From: a virus
IMG/VR virus record: IMGVR_UViG_3300045120_000222
Span: 1-38,400 of that record
Strand: one strand, 5' to 3'
Length of the DNA stretch: 38,400 nt
Shown here: piece after piece, positions 1 through 6,777 of the stretch
Position numbering within the stretch: position 1 is the first letter of the stretch
Layout: each line of letters starts with the position of its first letter
Translations under genes and position numbers: made by a program
Notes under the pieces: generated by a model
Told to the model about the DNA's origin: nothing
The model's input: only the letters and a program-made list of their open reading frames with translations
The model's database searches: none

Positions 1-105
1 ACCACCATGACACCAGCATGAGCAGGACTCTCGGGTGCATTCATCGTGGTGCTCACTGGCACAGAGCAGGGTCAGGCCCTCGGCATATAGGTCACGTTCA
101 GCCAT
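1..105 (-). CDS. Small Cys/His-rich protein, cut by the window edge
   Basis: The ORF starts at ATG 105, directly after the HNH stop (TAG then ATG), and stays open to position 1 (35 codons). The visible part ends in a metal-ligand-rich stretch with H-H-D-E-C, then C-S-C-W-C-H, the kind of Zn-binding tail found in very small actinophage proteins. Function is unknown. If position 1 is joined to 38400, the frame continues for 11 codons to TGA at 38367-38365, giving a 46-aa protein with a basic end (ARARAKK). That continuity is consistent with a circular genome but does not prove it. Confidence 0.55.
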   Translation of the reverse strand, partial: MAERDLYAEGLTLLCASEHHDECTRESCSCWCHGG

Positions 106-405
106 CTATCGCTTCTTCCCGAGCTCACGATCACTGTGGTTCTTCTCAGCAGCGCAGCGAGCACAGAGGCTCATGAGGTTGGAGGGTGCATCCGTACCAC
201 CGAACGCCCGTGCCTTGATGTGGTCCACGGTGGTGGCCTTGGCTCCACATCGTTGGCATCGAGGGTTGCGCTCGAGCTTGTGCTTGCGGATCGTGGGCCA
301 GGATCCACCCATGGATGGGCGTGGTCCCCAACCCTTATGCACAGAGCAGGTAGCGGGAGGACGGTAGAGCCGCCCACACTTCAGGCAAGGGCGAAGGCTG
401 GGCAC
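106..405 (-). CDS. HNH endonuclease
   Basis: This is a 99-aa phage HNH nuclease with a GTG start and weak Shine-Dalgarno. Zn ligands form a CxxC/CxxC pair (C50, C53, C81, C84) around the nuclease core: D61-H62 (general base) and N76 in S-N-L-M-S-L-C. An extra CxxC sits at residues 7-10. The third HNH position is unusual: the residue after C84 is Ala where 'CH' is typical, although N89 and H90 follow. In HK97-type phages such HNH proteins lie next to the terminase genes and can be needed for DNA packaging. Here it would be adjacent to TerS/TerL only if the window is circular. Confidence 0.85.
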   Translation of the reverse strand: MPSLRPCLKCGRLYRPPATCSVHKGWGPRPSMGGSWPTIRKHKLERNPRCQRCGAKATTVDHIKARAFGGTDAPSNLMSLCARCAAEKNHSDRELGKKR

Positions 406-427
406 GAGCTAAGGATGCTGGGTGGTT

Positions 428-634
428 CTAGGTTCCTGTTTGCTTCTGAGCAAGCTTGATGAGCAGCGGCCCTCCTGAGATACCTCGCACCGGAACCGTG
501 CCAGAGAACTGATAGGCCGCCGAACGAGGCTCCTTCATCCATAGCTCAAGGCCATGTTCGAGATAGTCGGCCATTCTCCGGGCATCCCGAACCCAAGCCT
601 CTGCTTCTTCGAAGGTCATCGTTTGCTGGGTCAT
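428..634 (-). CDS. Hypothetical protein, 68 aa
   Basis: The start is ATG 634, inside an ATGA overlap with the stop of the upstream gene, which argues for translational coupling. The N-terminal half is a predicted amphipathic helix rich in E, A and R (TFEEAEAWVRDARRM), a pattern common in small phage early proteins. The C-terminal half (GISGGPLLIKLAQ) is uncharged. I recognise no family. It lies between a 103-aa unknown and the HNH gene at the end of the early operon. Confidence 0.6.
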   Translation of the reverse strand: MTQQTMTFEEAEAWVRDARRMADYLEHGLELWMKEPRSAAYQFSGTVPVRGISGGPLLIKLAQKQTGT

Positions 635-942
635 CCCGTCTCCTGCTCCTGCCACCCTGAATCTACCTCTTCGGCACTCAGATACCGGGTCACCTTCAGG
701 GAGTTCGTTACCGGTACTGCCTGCCAGGTCTCTTCCACGTCTCCGAGTTCTCCTTGGTTATCGATCGGGGCTTTGGGTTGACGGGTCAAGCGGTAGAAGA
801 CCGTGACCCAGATCCCGTCTCCGGTCGTGGGCTCGGTGCCTTGGGGGATGTAGGACCGAAGTGCGAGCTTTTTATCCACACCTGGGATCTTGAGGTATTC
901 CGCTTGTACCTCGTAGCCATCGAAGAGTCTGGGTTGGGTCAC
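631..942 (-). CDS. Hypothetical protein, 103 aa
   Basis: The start is taken as GTG 942 because it forms a GTGA overlap with the upstream gene; an earlier in-frame start would overlap that gene by about 75 nt. The sequence reads as a small mixed alpha/beta protein (a WVTVFYRLTR strand, then a charged C-terminal helix). No Cys cluster, membrane segment or known motif is visible. Function is unknown; it belongs to the distal early operon. Confidence 0.6.
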   Translation of the reverse strand: MTQPRLFDGYEVQAEYLKIPGVDKKLALRSYIPQGTEPTTGDGIWVTVFYRLTRQPKAPIDNQGELGDVEETWQAVPVTNSLKVTRYLSAEEVDSGWQEQETG

Positions 943-1148
943 GGCTTCCCTCCATAGTTCGGCTGCACTTGTCGATAGAGCAGGATCTTGCCTTCCGCGC
1001 CCTTCCTCGCATACCAATCGTCACGAACGAAGTCGCTTTGCCATAGGCGCTCGATCCAGACCTCGTCATAACCCACGATGGGCTGCATTCCACCGGGAAG
1101 CCAAATTCCGCCATCCAGTTGAGGAACGCGGATACGCTCAAACGCCAC
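939..1148 (-). CDS. Hypothetical protein, 69 aa
   Basis: The start is GTG 1148, overlapping the upstream Cys-rich gene by 11 nt; the stop overlaps the next gene's GTG (GTGA). The protein has many aromatic residues (W16, Y27, W31, W36, W45, Y46) and ends in a KILLYRQVQPNYGG stretch. It has no metal-binding or membrane motif. I recognise no family. The tight overlaps on both sides are the main support. Confidence 0.6.
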   Translation of the reverse strand: MAFERIRVPQLDGGIWLPGGMQPIVGYDEVWIERLWQSDFVRDDWYARKGAEGKILLYRQVQPNYGGKP

Positions 1149-1308
1149 TCGTCGCTCCTATCCTCGGTTCCACGGCACTCCACCAGTTGGGTTTGCCTCG
1201 TTTGGTCTTCGGTCTTCGTTCGGCGCAGTTGCACGCTCGATCGCTTCTCTTGGGGTAGTGGCACTTATGGCATGTATAGCAGTGGGAGGGCCATCCGTGG
1301 CCGCACAT
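1138..1308 (-). CDS. Cys/His-rich small zinc-ribbon-like protein, 56 aa
   Basis: ATG 1308 shares its A with the TGA of the WhiB gene (TGATG). Seven of the first 40 residues are Cys or His in closely spaced groups (MCGHGW, HCYTCHKCH, CNC), typical of a compact zinc-binding fold. The C-terminus is basic (RRPKTKRGKPNWW), suggesting nucleic-acid contact. It directly follows the WhiB-like regulator and may work with it, but that is only inferred from position. Longer starts (TTG 1341) are less likely because of the TGATG coupling. Confidence 0.65.
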   Translation of the reverse strand: MCGHGWPSHCYTCHKCHYPKRSDRACNCAERRPKTKRGKPNWWSAVEPRIGATSGV

Positions 1309-1889
1309 CAGGCAGTCGCTTCTTTCGTCCACGTCACCCAACCCTTCTCGATCGCTAGCGCGTTGAACCAGGCCAACCCGACCTCAACCCGGTCCGCAAG
1401 GTCTTGGAACCGGGTCCTCGTGGCTCCATCGACACCGCCCAAGATCCCGTAGCGCGGGGAGTTGTCCGCTTCTTCGTAGGCGTAGGTCAGACATTCACGT
1501 CTCACCGGACAAGGGGCGCAGGCATCACGTTGGAAGGCTTGGGCTGATGCTTCGGGCATATCGGTTATGGGGTCGTCGGGGCCGATGTCGTCACAGAACG
1601 CTGGGGAGACCTGCCGGCCATCGGCTCGATAGAGCTGGCCCACGGTCTGAGCTCCGACGCCTCCGAGTTGGGCGGATCGGCAGTTCGCGTCCTTCGTCCA
1701 ATCGGGCATCCAGGAGTCCTCGAAGACGAGGCGGAGCATCACTCGCATCTTCGGAGGGAGGATCAGTCTCGATCCGCGGTAACCGGTGCAAGAGCAGAAC
1801 TCCATCCCGAGCTTCGTCTGATAGAGCGCCTCGCAACTCGGGCGGTGGTGCTCTTCATCATGCGAGCAGAGACAGACCTGCTCGCTCAC
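1308..1889 (-). CDS. WhiB-family Fe-S transcriptional regulator with extra N-terminal Cys-rich domain
   Basis: The 193-aa protein starts at GTG 1889 after the SD AAGGAG. The WhiB core spans about residues 60-160. The four cluster ligands are C70, C124, C127 and C133 (C-x53-C-x2-C-x5-C), followed by the G[V/I]xGG turn (GILGGVDGATR, residues 148-157). WhiB proteins bind a 4Fe-4S cluster and act as redox- or NO-sensing partners of the primary sigma factor; they are restricted to Actinobacteria and their phages. Unusual here is a second Cys/His set at residues 6-34 (CLC, HDEEHH, C19, CSC) ahead of the core, resembling free-standing small phage Zn proteins, so this may be a fusion. It sits in the early operon and could redirect host transcription. 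Confidence 0.88.
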   Translation of the reverse strand: MSEQVCLCSHDEEHHRPSCEALYQTKLGMEFCSCTGYRGSRLILPPKMRVMLRLVFEDSWMPDWTKDANCRSAQLGGVGAQTVGQLYRADGRQVSPAFCDDIGPDDPITDMPEASAQAFQRDACAPCPVRRECLTYAYEEADNSPRYGILGGVDGATRTRFQDLADRVEVGLAWFNALAIEKGWVTWTKEATA

Positions 1890-1954
1890 TTCGGCTCTCC
1901 TTGTTGGGCTATTGGGGGAGGACGCTTACAAAGACACCACGGAGGACAGGTCAC
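1886..1954 (-). CDS. Tiny Cys-rich ORF, 22 aa
   Basis: A 22-codon ORF fills the gap between the coiled-coil gene and WhiB. It starts at GTG 1954 in a GTGA overlap with the upstream stop and ends at TGA 1886, overlapping the WhiB GTG. It begins with a CPPWCLC motif and ends in QQGEPK, the same six residues that end the upstream protein. The shared ending comes from a 23-bp duplication. The ORF may be a translated leader coupling WhiB to the upstream gene rather than a functional peptide. Confidence 0.4.
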   Translation of the reverse strand: MTCPPWCLCKRPPPIAQQGEPK

Positions 1955-1973
1955 TTCGGCTCTCCTTGTTGGG
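1886..1973 (-). repeat. 23-bp direct repeat carrying SD and GTGA junction (copies 1886-1908 and 1951-1973)
   Basis: Read on the minus strand, both copies contain CCCAACAAGGAGAGCC followed by GAAGTGA. Each copy supplies the last codons of one ORF, an SD-like AAGGAG and an overlapping GTG start for the next ORF. The copies are 65 bp apart, an exact duplication of a complete stop/restart module. Confidence 0.85.
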
Positions 1974-2325
1974 TGGGGGGTTGGAGGGCTTGACGGGCCA
2001 GTTCTAAGGCGTTCTCAACGGTGAGAAGCTCGGTATCGCCGCCGATGCGGATCGCGTTCAGCGCATCCCTCAGCCTCTCTAGTTCCTCGGCTTGAGTGGA
2101 GAGTTCAGATTCCTCGTCCTGCCGTATCTGAGCGAATATCTTGAGTGAACCCTTCATCCTCTCGTTCTCGCGCATGTAGTCGCGGGTGTTCTCTCGGTAC
2201 TCAGCGAACTCTTCGGTGAGGGAGCGGAGTTGGGATTCGGCTTCAACGGCTCGCTGGCGTTGGCGTTCCCCGGCTTGCGTTGCTACTTCTGCCCGAAGCC
2301 GTAGCGCCTCTAGATCGTCCGTCAT
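1951..2325 (-). CDS. Coiled-coil protein, 124 aa
   Basis: ATG 2325 forms an ATGA overlap with the methyltransferase stop. From residue 3 to about 115 the sequence is almost entirely helical and charged with heptad-like Leu/Ala spacing (LEALRLRAEVATQ, ELERLRDALNAIR), so an extended coiled coil is the best structural call. No Cys and no membrane segment. The C-terminus (PPTQQGEPK) is encoded within the 23-bp duplicated element. Function unknown. Confidence 0.65.
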   Translation of the reverse strand: MTDDLEALRLRAEVATQAGERQRQRAVEAESQLRSLTEEFAEYRENTRDYMRENERMKGSLKIFAQIRQDEESELSTQAEELERLRDALNAIRIGGDTELLTVENALELARQALQPPTQQGEPK

Positions 2326-3878
2326 AGACCCTCCACGTTGAAGAGCGGAGCATCCCCGAGGATGCGATCCCTGGCGATGCTCACGTACTCGGGCTCTCTC
2401 TCGATACCGATGAACTCGAACCCCTCACGCAACGCTGCGATGCCGGTCGAACCGGATCCCGTGAACGGGTCGAGGATCGTTCCCTTCGGCGGCGTGATGA
2501 GCCGGCAGAGCCATTGCATCAGCTCTACGGGTTTCACGGTGGGGTGGTTGTTGGCTCGGTGCATCGACTTCGACCCAGGGATGTCCCAGACGCGGCCGTC
2601 ACCGCTCGGCGGATGCACGCTCTTCTCGGCGTGATGCTCTAGCCCTCGGTTCCGTTCCTCTCTATCTGCTTTGGCTATGTAGAAGAATCGGGAGGCACCG
2701 CCGGAATCTCCGTAGAACGGCACGTCAAACCGTTGGCCGTCAGCCTTCCCATAGATGCCGCTATCACCGAGATGAGCAAGCGTCGGCCCCGATGCCCGAC
2801 CCGAACCGCCCCTCTCCCCACTCTGTTCATCCAGCATCGCTGCTGCTTCTTCATCGAGTAGGACGTTAGGGGGCCATCTACCGCCAGCGTTCACGGTTGA
2901 CGGTTCGGGTTCATCTCGCCAATGGCCGTAGACCTCGCCCTGCCGTGATGACACGCCATGCACCGTTTGCGGAACCTCTCCCTCGATCCTCGTCCCGTCT
3001 ATGTTCAACGCTCCTGTTCCATGCTCTAGGACGTTCTGAGCTACTGAACCGATCAGGGGTTTACGGGCGAGGACGATGGGCTCGAAGGCCGGCTTGAGAG
3101 CGGTTCCCCAGCCTTGCCAGCGTTCGGCATCGGGAGTGGCGGGAGCGGTAGCCGGTGGGCGTGTTCCGGTTTCCGATCCATTGTCGGTGCCGTAGATCTG
3201 GCTAGCTGGGTTGTGCGGATATGGCTTGGTATCACCTAGTCGGATCCGCTGCCCGACGACCTGCCGCTCCGCTCCCGCTGCCTTATCGATCGCCTTCGAC
3301 ACATCCAGCGATTTGGGGAATCCCGATCCATAGAGCCATGCGAGACAGTCGCGGATCTCGAAACCTGCATCTTCGAGGGCGCAGGCTAAGCGGTGATACG
3401 TCCTGGTTCCTCCGAAGGCGAGGAGATGGCCTCCTGGTTTGAGGACTCGGAGGGCTTCGGTAGCCCATGCTTGATGCCAGCGTTGCATCCGAACCATCCC
3501 CGAAGGAGGCCCCGCGGGATATTCCAGGACCCATTCCGGCTCATCGCAGTTACAAGGCGTTCCGCTGAACTGCCGCTTTCCGCATTTCACACATCTTTTG
3601 CCGGGCGTGCGCTTGCCGCCATATGACGTTCGCCCAGACGGCATCGACCGGCCGCCATCCTTGCTCCACCGTTCGGTTGGGTCGCCTTCTGTTGAGCCGC
3701 CCTTACCGTGGCGACCCTTCCAGACATTCTCCTGCGGAAGACCGGCGTCCAACCTGTCCCATTCCTTCCCCATGAACTCCAACCCATAGGGCGGGTCGGT
3801 GACAATCGCATCTACCGATGCTTCATCCATCGAAGCCATCGCCTCGATGCAGTCGGCTTCTATCAGACGGAAGGCCAT
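2322..3878 (-). CDS. DNA methyltransferase (DPPY / DPFTGSGSTG type)
   Basis: A 518-aa SAM-dependent amino-methyltransferase of the N6-adenine/N4-cytosine group. The catalytic motif IV DPPYG (residues 28-32) comes before the SAM-binding motif I DPFTGSGSTG near residue 466, the beta-type order. Other core pieces are LKPGGHLLAF (motif V region) and HPTVKPVELMQWL just before motif I. The middle (about residues 200-440) is a long, Gly/Pro-rich insert that may hold the target recognition region, including a CVKCGK-type Cys cluster around residue 95. ATG 3878 directly follows the resolvase stop (TAG ATG). No restriction enzyme is recognisable next to it, so it is probably an orphan methylase masking phage DNA from host restriction. 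Confidence 0.9.
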   Translation of the reverse strand: MAFRLIEADCIEAMASMDEASVDAIVTDPPYGLEFMGKEWDRLDAGLPQENVWKGRHGKGGSTEGDPTERWSKDGGRSMPSGRTSYGGKRTPGKRCVKCGKRQFSGTPCNCDEPEWVLEYPAGPPSGMVRMQRWHQAWATEALRVLKPGGHLLAFGGTRTYHRLACALEDAGFEIRDCLAWLYGSGFPKSLDVSKAIDKAAGAERQVVGQRIRLGDTKPYPHNPASQIYGTDNGSETGTRPPATAPATPDAERWQGWGTALKPAFEPIVLARKPLIGSVAQNVLEHGTGALNIDGTRIEGEVPQTVHGVSSRQGEVYGHWRDEPEPSTVNAGGRWPPNVLLDEEAAAMLDEQSGERGGSGRASGPTLAHLGDSGIYGKADGQRFDVPFYGDSGGASRFFYIAKADREERNRGLEHHAEKSVHPPSGDGRVWDIPGSKSMHRANNHPTVKPVELMQWLCRLITPPKGTILDPFTGSGSTGIAALREGFEFIGIEREPEYVSIARDRILGDAPLFNVEGL

Positions 3879-4385
3879 CTATCTGGCCTCTGTGGACTCT
3901 CCACAAAGCGGAGCATCGCTGCCATCGAAGCAATCTCGTCGATGGCGATGCGGCACCAGCCTATCTGTGGGTCCTATCGCCTTGCAATCAACGATGAGCC
4001 AACGGCCGTCGATCATCACCGCGGGATGTGAACCATCTCCGACACGCACCGCACGCTCCGCCTGCGATAAGGCACGTCGGAACCAATCGAGTGCGATGAA
4101 CTTCCTGAACGACGCCGGCACTTGATCGCCGCCCTTGTGTTCGACCTGGCATCGGATGTCGTAGCCACCGTGACTCTCTTCGTTGGATGGTGTGAATCCG
4201 ATCCCACCGAGGGCGCGATGACCGGTGGCCTGGGTGCGCTTCCCGCGTTTCTGGTTCCGCTTGTTCCGATGAGAGATGCAGTTACATCCCACGAGATGCC
4301 CATCTTTGTTGAGCTTGGTTCCTACGATCAGACAGGCGATATCTCCGCAGGGGCATTCACCGAGAGGTTGGAAGACCGCGTTCAA
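3879..4385 (-). CDS. Putative PD-(D/E)XK nuclease, Holliday-junction-resolvase-like
   Basis: The start is taken as TTG 4385 (TTGA overlap with the upstream small membrane ORF), giving 168 aa. An N-terminal Cys region (CPCGDIAC, GCNC) precedes a basic stretch (HRNKRNQKRGKRTQ). Then comes GGYDIRCQVEHK, which fits the D-x6-E-x-K core of PD-(D/E)XK enzymes, with later helix WFRRALSQAERA and strands around AVMIDGRWLIVD. That order matches phage Hjc-like resolvases, which process branched recombination and packaging intermediates. It lies next to the methyltransferase in the DNA-metabolism block. Exact family not proven; the upstream boundary is the least certain part. Confidence 0.55.
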   Translation of the reverse strand: MNAVFQPLGECPCGDIACLIVGTKLNKDGHLVGCNCISHRNKRNQKRGKRTQATGHRALGGIGFTPSNEESHGGYDIRCQVEHKGGDQVPASFRKFIALDWFRRALSQAERAVRVGDGSHPAVMIDGRWLIVDCKAIGPTDRLVPHRHRRDCFDGSDAPLCGESTEAR

Positions 4386-4501
4386 TGCATCAACCCGAAG
4401 CCATAGCCGAGGATGAAGCCGATCCCCATCGCAGAGATGAACATGCCGAGACGAGGCACCCAGGATGGGGCGGGATCTTGACGCCACCAGGGGATGCTCA
4501 A
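4382..4501 (-). CDS. Small membrane protein, 39 aa (TTG start)
   Basis: The ORF begins at TTG 4501 in a TTGA overlap with the upstream gene and ends at TGA 4382 in another TTGA overlap with the resolvase-like gene. Residues 20-38 form a Gly-rich hydrophobic helix (MFISAMGIGFILGYGFGLM). The preceding W-W-R and P-R-L residues fit a short cytoplasmic tail. Two consecutive TTGA couplings are unusual. A start at the internal ATG (M20) is possible but would leave almost only the membrane segment. Confidence 0.45.
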   Translation of the reverse strand: MSIPWWRQDPAPSWVPRLGMFISAMGIGFILGYGFGLMH

Positions 4502-4779
4502 GCTTCCATCACATCTCTCGGTGGCCGTTGGGTATAGCGGCGGTGGAGCTCCTCCCAGATCGGGATGTCACCGCGCAATGCAGCCAGCTTCTTCTCGCGG
4601 TCACCATCCACGAACCGAAGGTCTTCGGGATGCTTGCCCTCAAGCTCTTCCTGTCGGCGCTTCCGTAAGGCCCGATGGACGTTCGGACCCCACCTCGGTA
4701 AGACGTGGACAAAGCATCGATCTTCGGAGTTGTAGGTACTGAGGATCGTTCGGCAGCCGGGTTCTTTGCAGAACCTCAT
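4498..4779 (-). CDS. Small zinc-finger-like protein, 93 aa
   Basis: ATG 4779 lies in an ATGA overlap with the winged-helix gene. The N-terminus has CKEPGC and then CFVH, a plausible C-x4-C ... C-x2-H zinc site. The rest is a highly charged helical region (RALRKRRQEELEGK, DREKKLAALRG) ending in RRYTQRPPRDVMEA. The composition suggests nucleic-acid binding. No named family recognised. Confidence 0.6.
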   Translation of the reverse strand: MRFCKEPGCRTILSTYNSEDRCFVHVLPRWGPNVHRALRKRRQEELEGKHPEDLRFVDGDREKKLAALRGDIPIWEELHRRYTQRPPRDVMEA

Positions 4780-5174
4780 GCCGAGAGTCCCCACTCGACT
4801 ACAGCTCGGCCCTTCTCGGTGATACGAAGAACGCGTTGTTGCCGCCCCGAGGTCCCCGGCCGAGTCTCGCCCGTTGGCTCAATCAGGCCATCATTCAGAA
4901 GATCCGAGACACGCTTCCACGCCCCATCGGCTGCTGTGAAATCGGTATGGAACGCCGCTTCCTCAGCCGTGTATTCGTTGAATTTAAAGACCCAAAGCAA
5001 CCGAAAGCGCATCGTTCCGGCCTTCCCTGAGAGCATCCGGGCTGCGGCGTGCGAGGTATCAGGATCGCTCGAGCGAGCCAGCTTCCGCGGCTCGGGGTCG
5101 AACAGGTTCGGGCGCGGTTCGTCGTGTTCTGCCGTCCCGTGGTTCGGAGAGCCGCAGCGATAGCAGAAGCTCAT
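4776..5174 (-). CDS. Winged-helix DNA-binding protein with N-terminal Zn ribbon-like motif
   Basis: A 132-aa protein starting at ATG 5174 (ATGA overlap). The N-terminus has CYRCGSPNHGTAEH, a small metal knuckle. It is followed by the phrase SSDPDTSHAAARML, characteristic of a widespread class of phage HTH proteins. The C-terminal half fits a winged helix: AAFHTDFTAADGAWKRVSDLLNDGL (recognition helices), then LIEPTGETRPGTSGRQQRVL (wing) and ITEKGRAVVEW. It is probably an early transcriptional or replication-control protein; the target is unknown. Confidence 0.65.
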   Translation of the reverse strand: MSFCYRCGSPNHGTAEHDEPRPNLFDPEPRKLARSSDPDTSHAAARMLSGKAGTMRFRLLWVFKFNEYTAEEAAFHTDFTAADGAWKRVSDLLNDGLIEPTGETRPGTSGRQQRVLRITEKGRAVVEWGLSA

Positions 5175-5425
5175 GCTCCACCCCGGATACGGGCATAGAT
5201 CTCACGGGCCTTGTCCACGGTCTCTACGGAGGCAACGCCCCAGTGGTTGATGGAGGCCAAGACTTCTGCCATTTCCGGTGCCGCGGCGATGAGGCGGGCA
5301 TCGGCTCGTTGCATGTCAGGATCCGGTTCATCCACCGTAGCGATTGGTTCCTCTGTGCCCGCGACGTTCACGTATCGCCGTCCGTAAGTTGCCCACGGTC
5401 CCGGCGTCCACGGTGCATCGCTCAT
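5171..5425 (-). CDS. Phage protein with WTPGPW / DARLIAAAPEM motif, 84 aa
   Basis: The start ATG 5425 forms an ATGA overlap with the upstream gene. It carries two signatures seen in many phage early proteins of the Ead/Ea22-like sort: W-T-P-G-P-W at residues 6-11 and A-D-A-R-L-I-A-A-A-P-E-M around residues 41-52. The biochemical role of this family is not established; members sit in early, non-essential regions. Confidence 0.7.
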   Translation of the reverse strand: MSDAPWTPGPWATYGRRYVNVAGTEEPIATVDEPDPDMQRADARLIAAAPEMAEVLASINHWGVASVETVDKAREIYARIRGGA

Positions 5426-5604
5426 GGCACCAGCTCCCGTTCGATCGCCGCAACTAACCGAGGGAACGAGACCCGAACCCGTCGCTTCATGTATTCGGGC
5501 TGGCCTTTGAACCATTCAGCGAAACGAGATGCATCGTCGGCCGGCGGGGTCTCGAAGTAGATCAGGTCGAGGTCGTCTTCCTCATCGAACCAGGGATCGA
5601 TCAT
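5422..5604 (-). CDS. Hypothetical acidic protein, 60 aa
   Basis: ATG 5604 overlaps the replisome organiser stop (ATGA). The first 25 residues are strongly acidic (DEEDDLDL), while the C-terminal half is basic with arginines at K40-R41-R42-R44. This polar charge distribution is visible, but no family is recognised. The coupling to the replication gene suggests an accessory role. Confidence 0.6.
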   Translation of the reverse strand: MIDPWFDEEDDLDLIYFETPPADDASRFAEWFKGQPEYMKRRVRVSFPRLVAAIERELVP

Positions 5605-6218
5605 GCGGGGACCTCGAGTTGGCAGAGGGATTCGACGTAGGCGTAGACGCTTCCGATCGGGTCGGGTGGTGGGAAGCCGTGCAATCGCCGAAGAGCGGAA
5701 GTGACGGCAGCGGTGGAGAACCGGCGGTTGAGTTTCTGTATCGCTGCTGGTGAAAGATGTTTCCCCTCGCTATCGGTGATCCGTTCGGCGAGGTAGAGCT
5801 CGTCATGGGTTACCGGTTGCGTAGCGTTCCCCACCGTAGGTGGGGCTTTTGGAAGTACCTCTACCTCTCCTTCTACCTCTACCTCTACCTCTGTATTGGG
5901 TTCCGCATTGCCCTTCGCATTGGGTGACCCATTGCCCCACCTAATGCCAGCCGCTTTGCGTCCTGCAATGCGTTTGGCATCGACCTCGGCCTTGCTCCGC
6001 TGACGGTTCAGCCAGCCGTGGATGAAGCCAGAATCCTCCACGAGACCCGCGTCTCTTAGTTCCTGCGTGGTGCGATCCTGGGGCCAGACCGCCCAGCCAT
6101 CGGTCTCGTGGAACCCGGAATAGCACATGCCCTCGATGTATCGGCGGAAGGCTTTATCGCTCAGTCCAACGACCTTCGGATCGGTCGCGAACGTCGCGTA
6201 GAGTTTCACCCAATCCAC
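5601..6218 (-). CDS. Phage replisome organiser / replication initiation-like protein
   Basis: The 205-aa protein starts at GTG 6218 immediately after the preceding TAG. Its N-terminal 60 residues (WVKLYATFATDPKVVGLSD, then AFRRYIEGMCYS and ETDGWAVWP) match the winged-helix N-terminus of phage replisome organisers, which bind the phage origin and recruit host replication machinery. A Glu/Val repeat (TEVEVEVEGEVEV, about residues 109-121) forms a low-complexity linker. The C-terminal domain (TAAVTSALRRLHGFPPPDP) may contact a helicase loader. No phage helicase, primase or polymerase is seen in the window, so this protein probably hijacks the host replisome. Confidence 0.6.
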   Translation of the reverse strand: MDWVKLYATFATDPKVVGLSDKAFRRYIEGMCYSGFHETDGWAVWPQDRTTQELRDAGLVEDSGFIHGWLNRQRSKAEVDAKRIAGRKAAGIRWGNGSPNAKGNAEPNTEVEVEVEGEVEVLPKAPPTVGNATQPVTHDELYLAERITDSEGKHLSPAAIQKLNRRFSTAAVTSALRRLHGFPPPDPIGSVYAYVESLCQLEVPA

Positions 6219-6461
6219 CTAGACGAGCCCTACCTCTAGCGCCCGCAACCTCACCAATGGTTCGAGCTGTTCAAGGTGTTTCGCACAAGCCAGCAACGAC
6301 CGTTCTCCGGGGATCGAGATGTAGGCCGCGATGGGTCGAGCGCACCAGTTGCAAGACATGGCCGGGGGGACCGCTGGACGGGCTTCGAGTTCGTACAGCG
6401 GCGCTCGGAGCCCCCCGGCCTCATCTGCCGGCGAGCGGATCAGCTCAAGCCGGACAGACAT
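6219..6461 (-). CDS. Hypothetical protein with CxxC motif, 80 aa
   Basis: ATG 6461 shares its A with the TGA of the upstream membrane gene (TGATG). A central CNWC motif (residues 37-40) and a C59-A-K-H62 further on could bind one zinc. Flanking regions are Leu/Arg/Glu-rich (YELEARPAVPP, HLEQLEPLVRLRALEVG). Function unknown. It directly precedes the replication gene. Confidence 0.6.
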   Translation of the reverse strand: MSVRLELIRSPADEAGGLRAPLYELEARPAVPPAMSCNWCARPIAAYISIPGERSLLACAKHLEQLEPLVRLRALEVGLV

Positions 6462-6625
6462 CACAGTTCTCCTCGATGGTCTTCGAGCCACTTCTTCTCA
6501 ACCCAACGCTGGTCCATCCACTCGTCGCTTCTCTTCGCTGTCTTCATCAGCGCATAGATCCAGACGAAGAACGCGACGAGGAACAGGACGATGGCCCAGG
6601 ACAGGAACGGCGAGATGGCAAACAT
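6461..6625 (-). CDS. Single-pass membrane protein, 54 aa
   Basis: ATG 6625 is coupled to the upstream gene by TGATG. Residues 5-27 form one hydrophobic helix (PFLSWAIVLFLVAFFVWIYAL). The remainder is charged and aromatic (KTAKRSDEWMDQRWVEKKW), most likely a cytoplasmic tail. Role unknown; small early membrane proteins like this can act in superinfection exclusion or host takeover, but nothing here identifies which. Confidence 0.6.
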   Translation of the reverse strand: MFAISPFLSWAIVLFLVAFFVWIYALMKTAKRSDEWMDQRWVEKKWLEDHRGEL

Positions 6626-6777
6626 CAATCGCTCACCCGATAGAGATCTTCTTCCTCTTGTAACTCTGCTTCGGCCAAGGTCAGATAGGCCTTGGCAACG
6701 GCAAGCTGACGCTCGAGTTTCTCCACGTCGCGCTTCGCTTCTAGGACGCGCTCTTCTTTGAACGAGGTGTAGCTCAC
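6625..6777 (-). CDS. Short coiled-coil protein, 50 aa
   Basis: The start is GTG 6777 in a GTGA overlap with the recombination-like gene. Residues 5-45 form one continuous charged helix with heptad spacing (VLEAKRDVEKLERQLAVAK), ending in an acidic tail (ELQEEEDLYRVSD). It is probably an oligomerising accessory factor. Translational coupling to the upstream gene hints at a shared role. Confidence 0.6.
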   Translation of the reverse strand: MSYTSFKEERVLEAKRDVEKLERQLAVAKAYLTLAEAELQEEEDLYRVSD

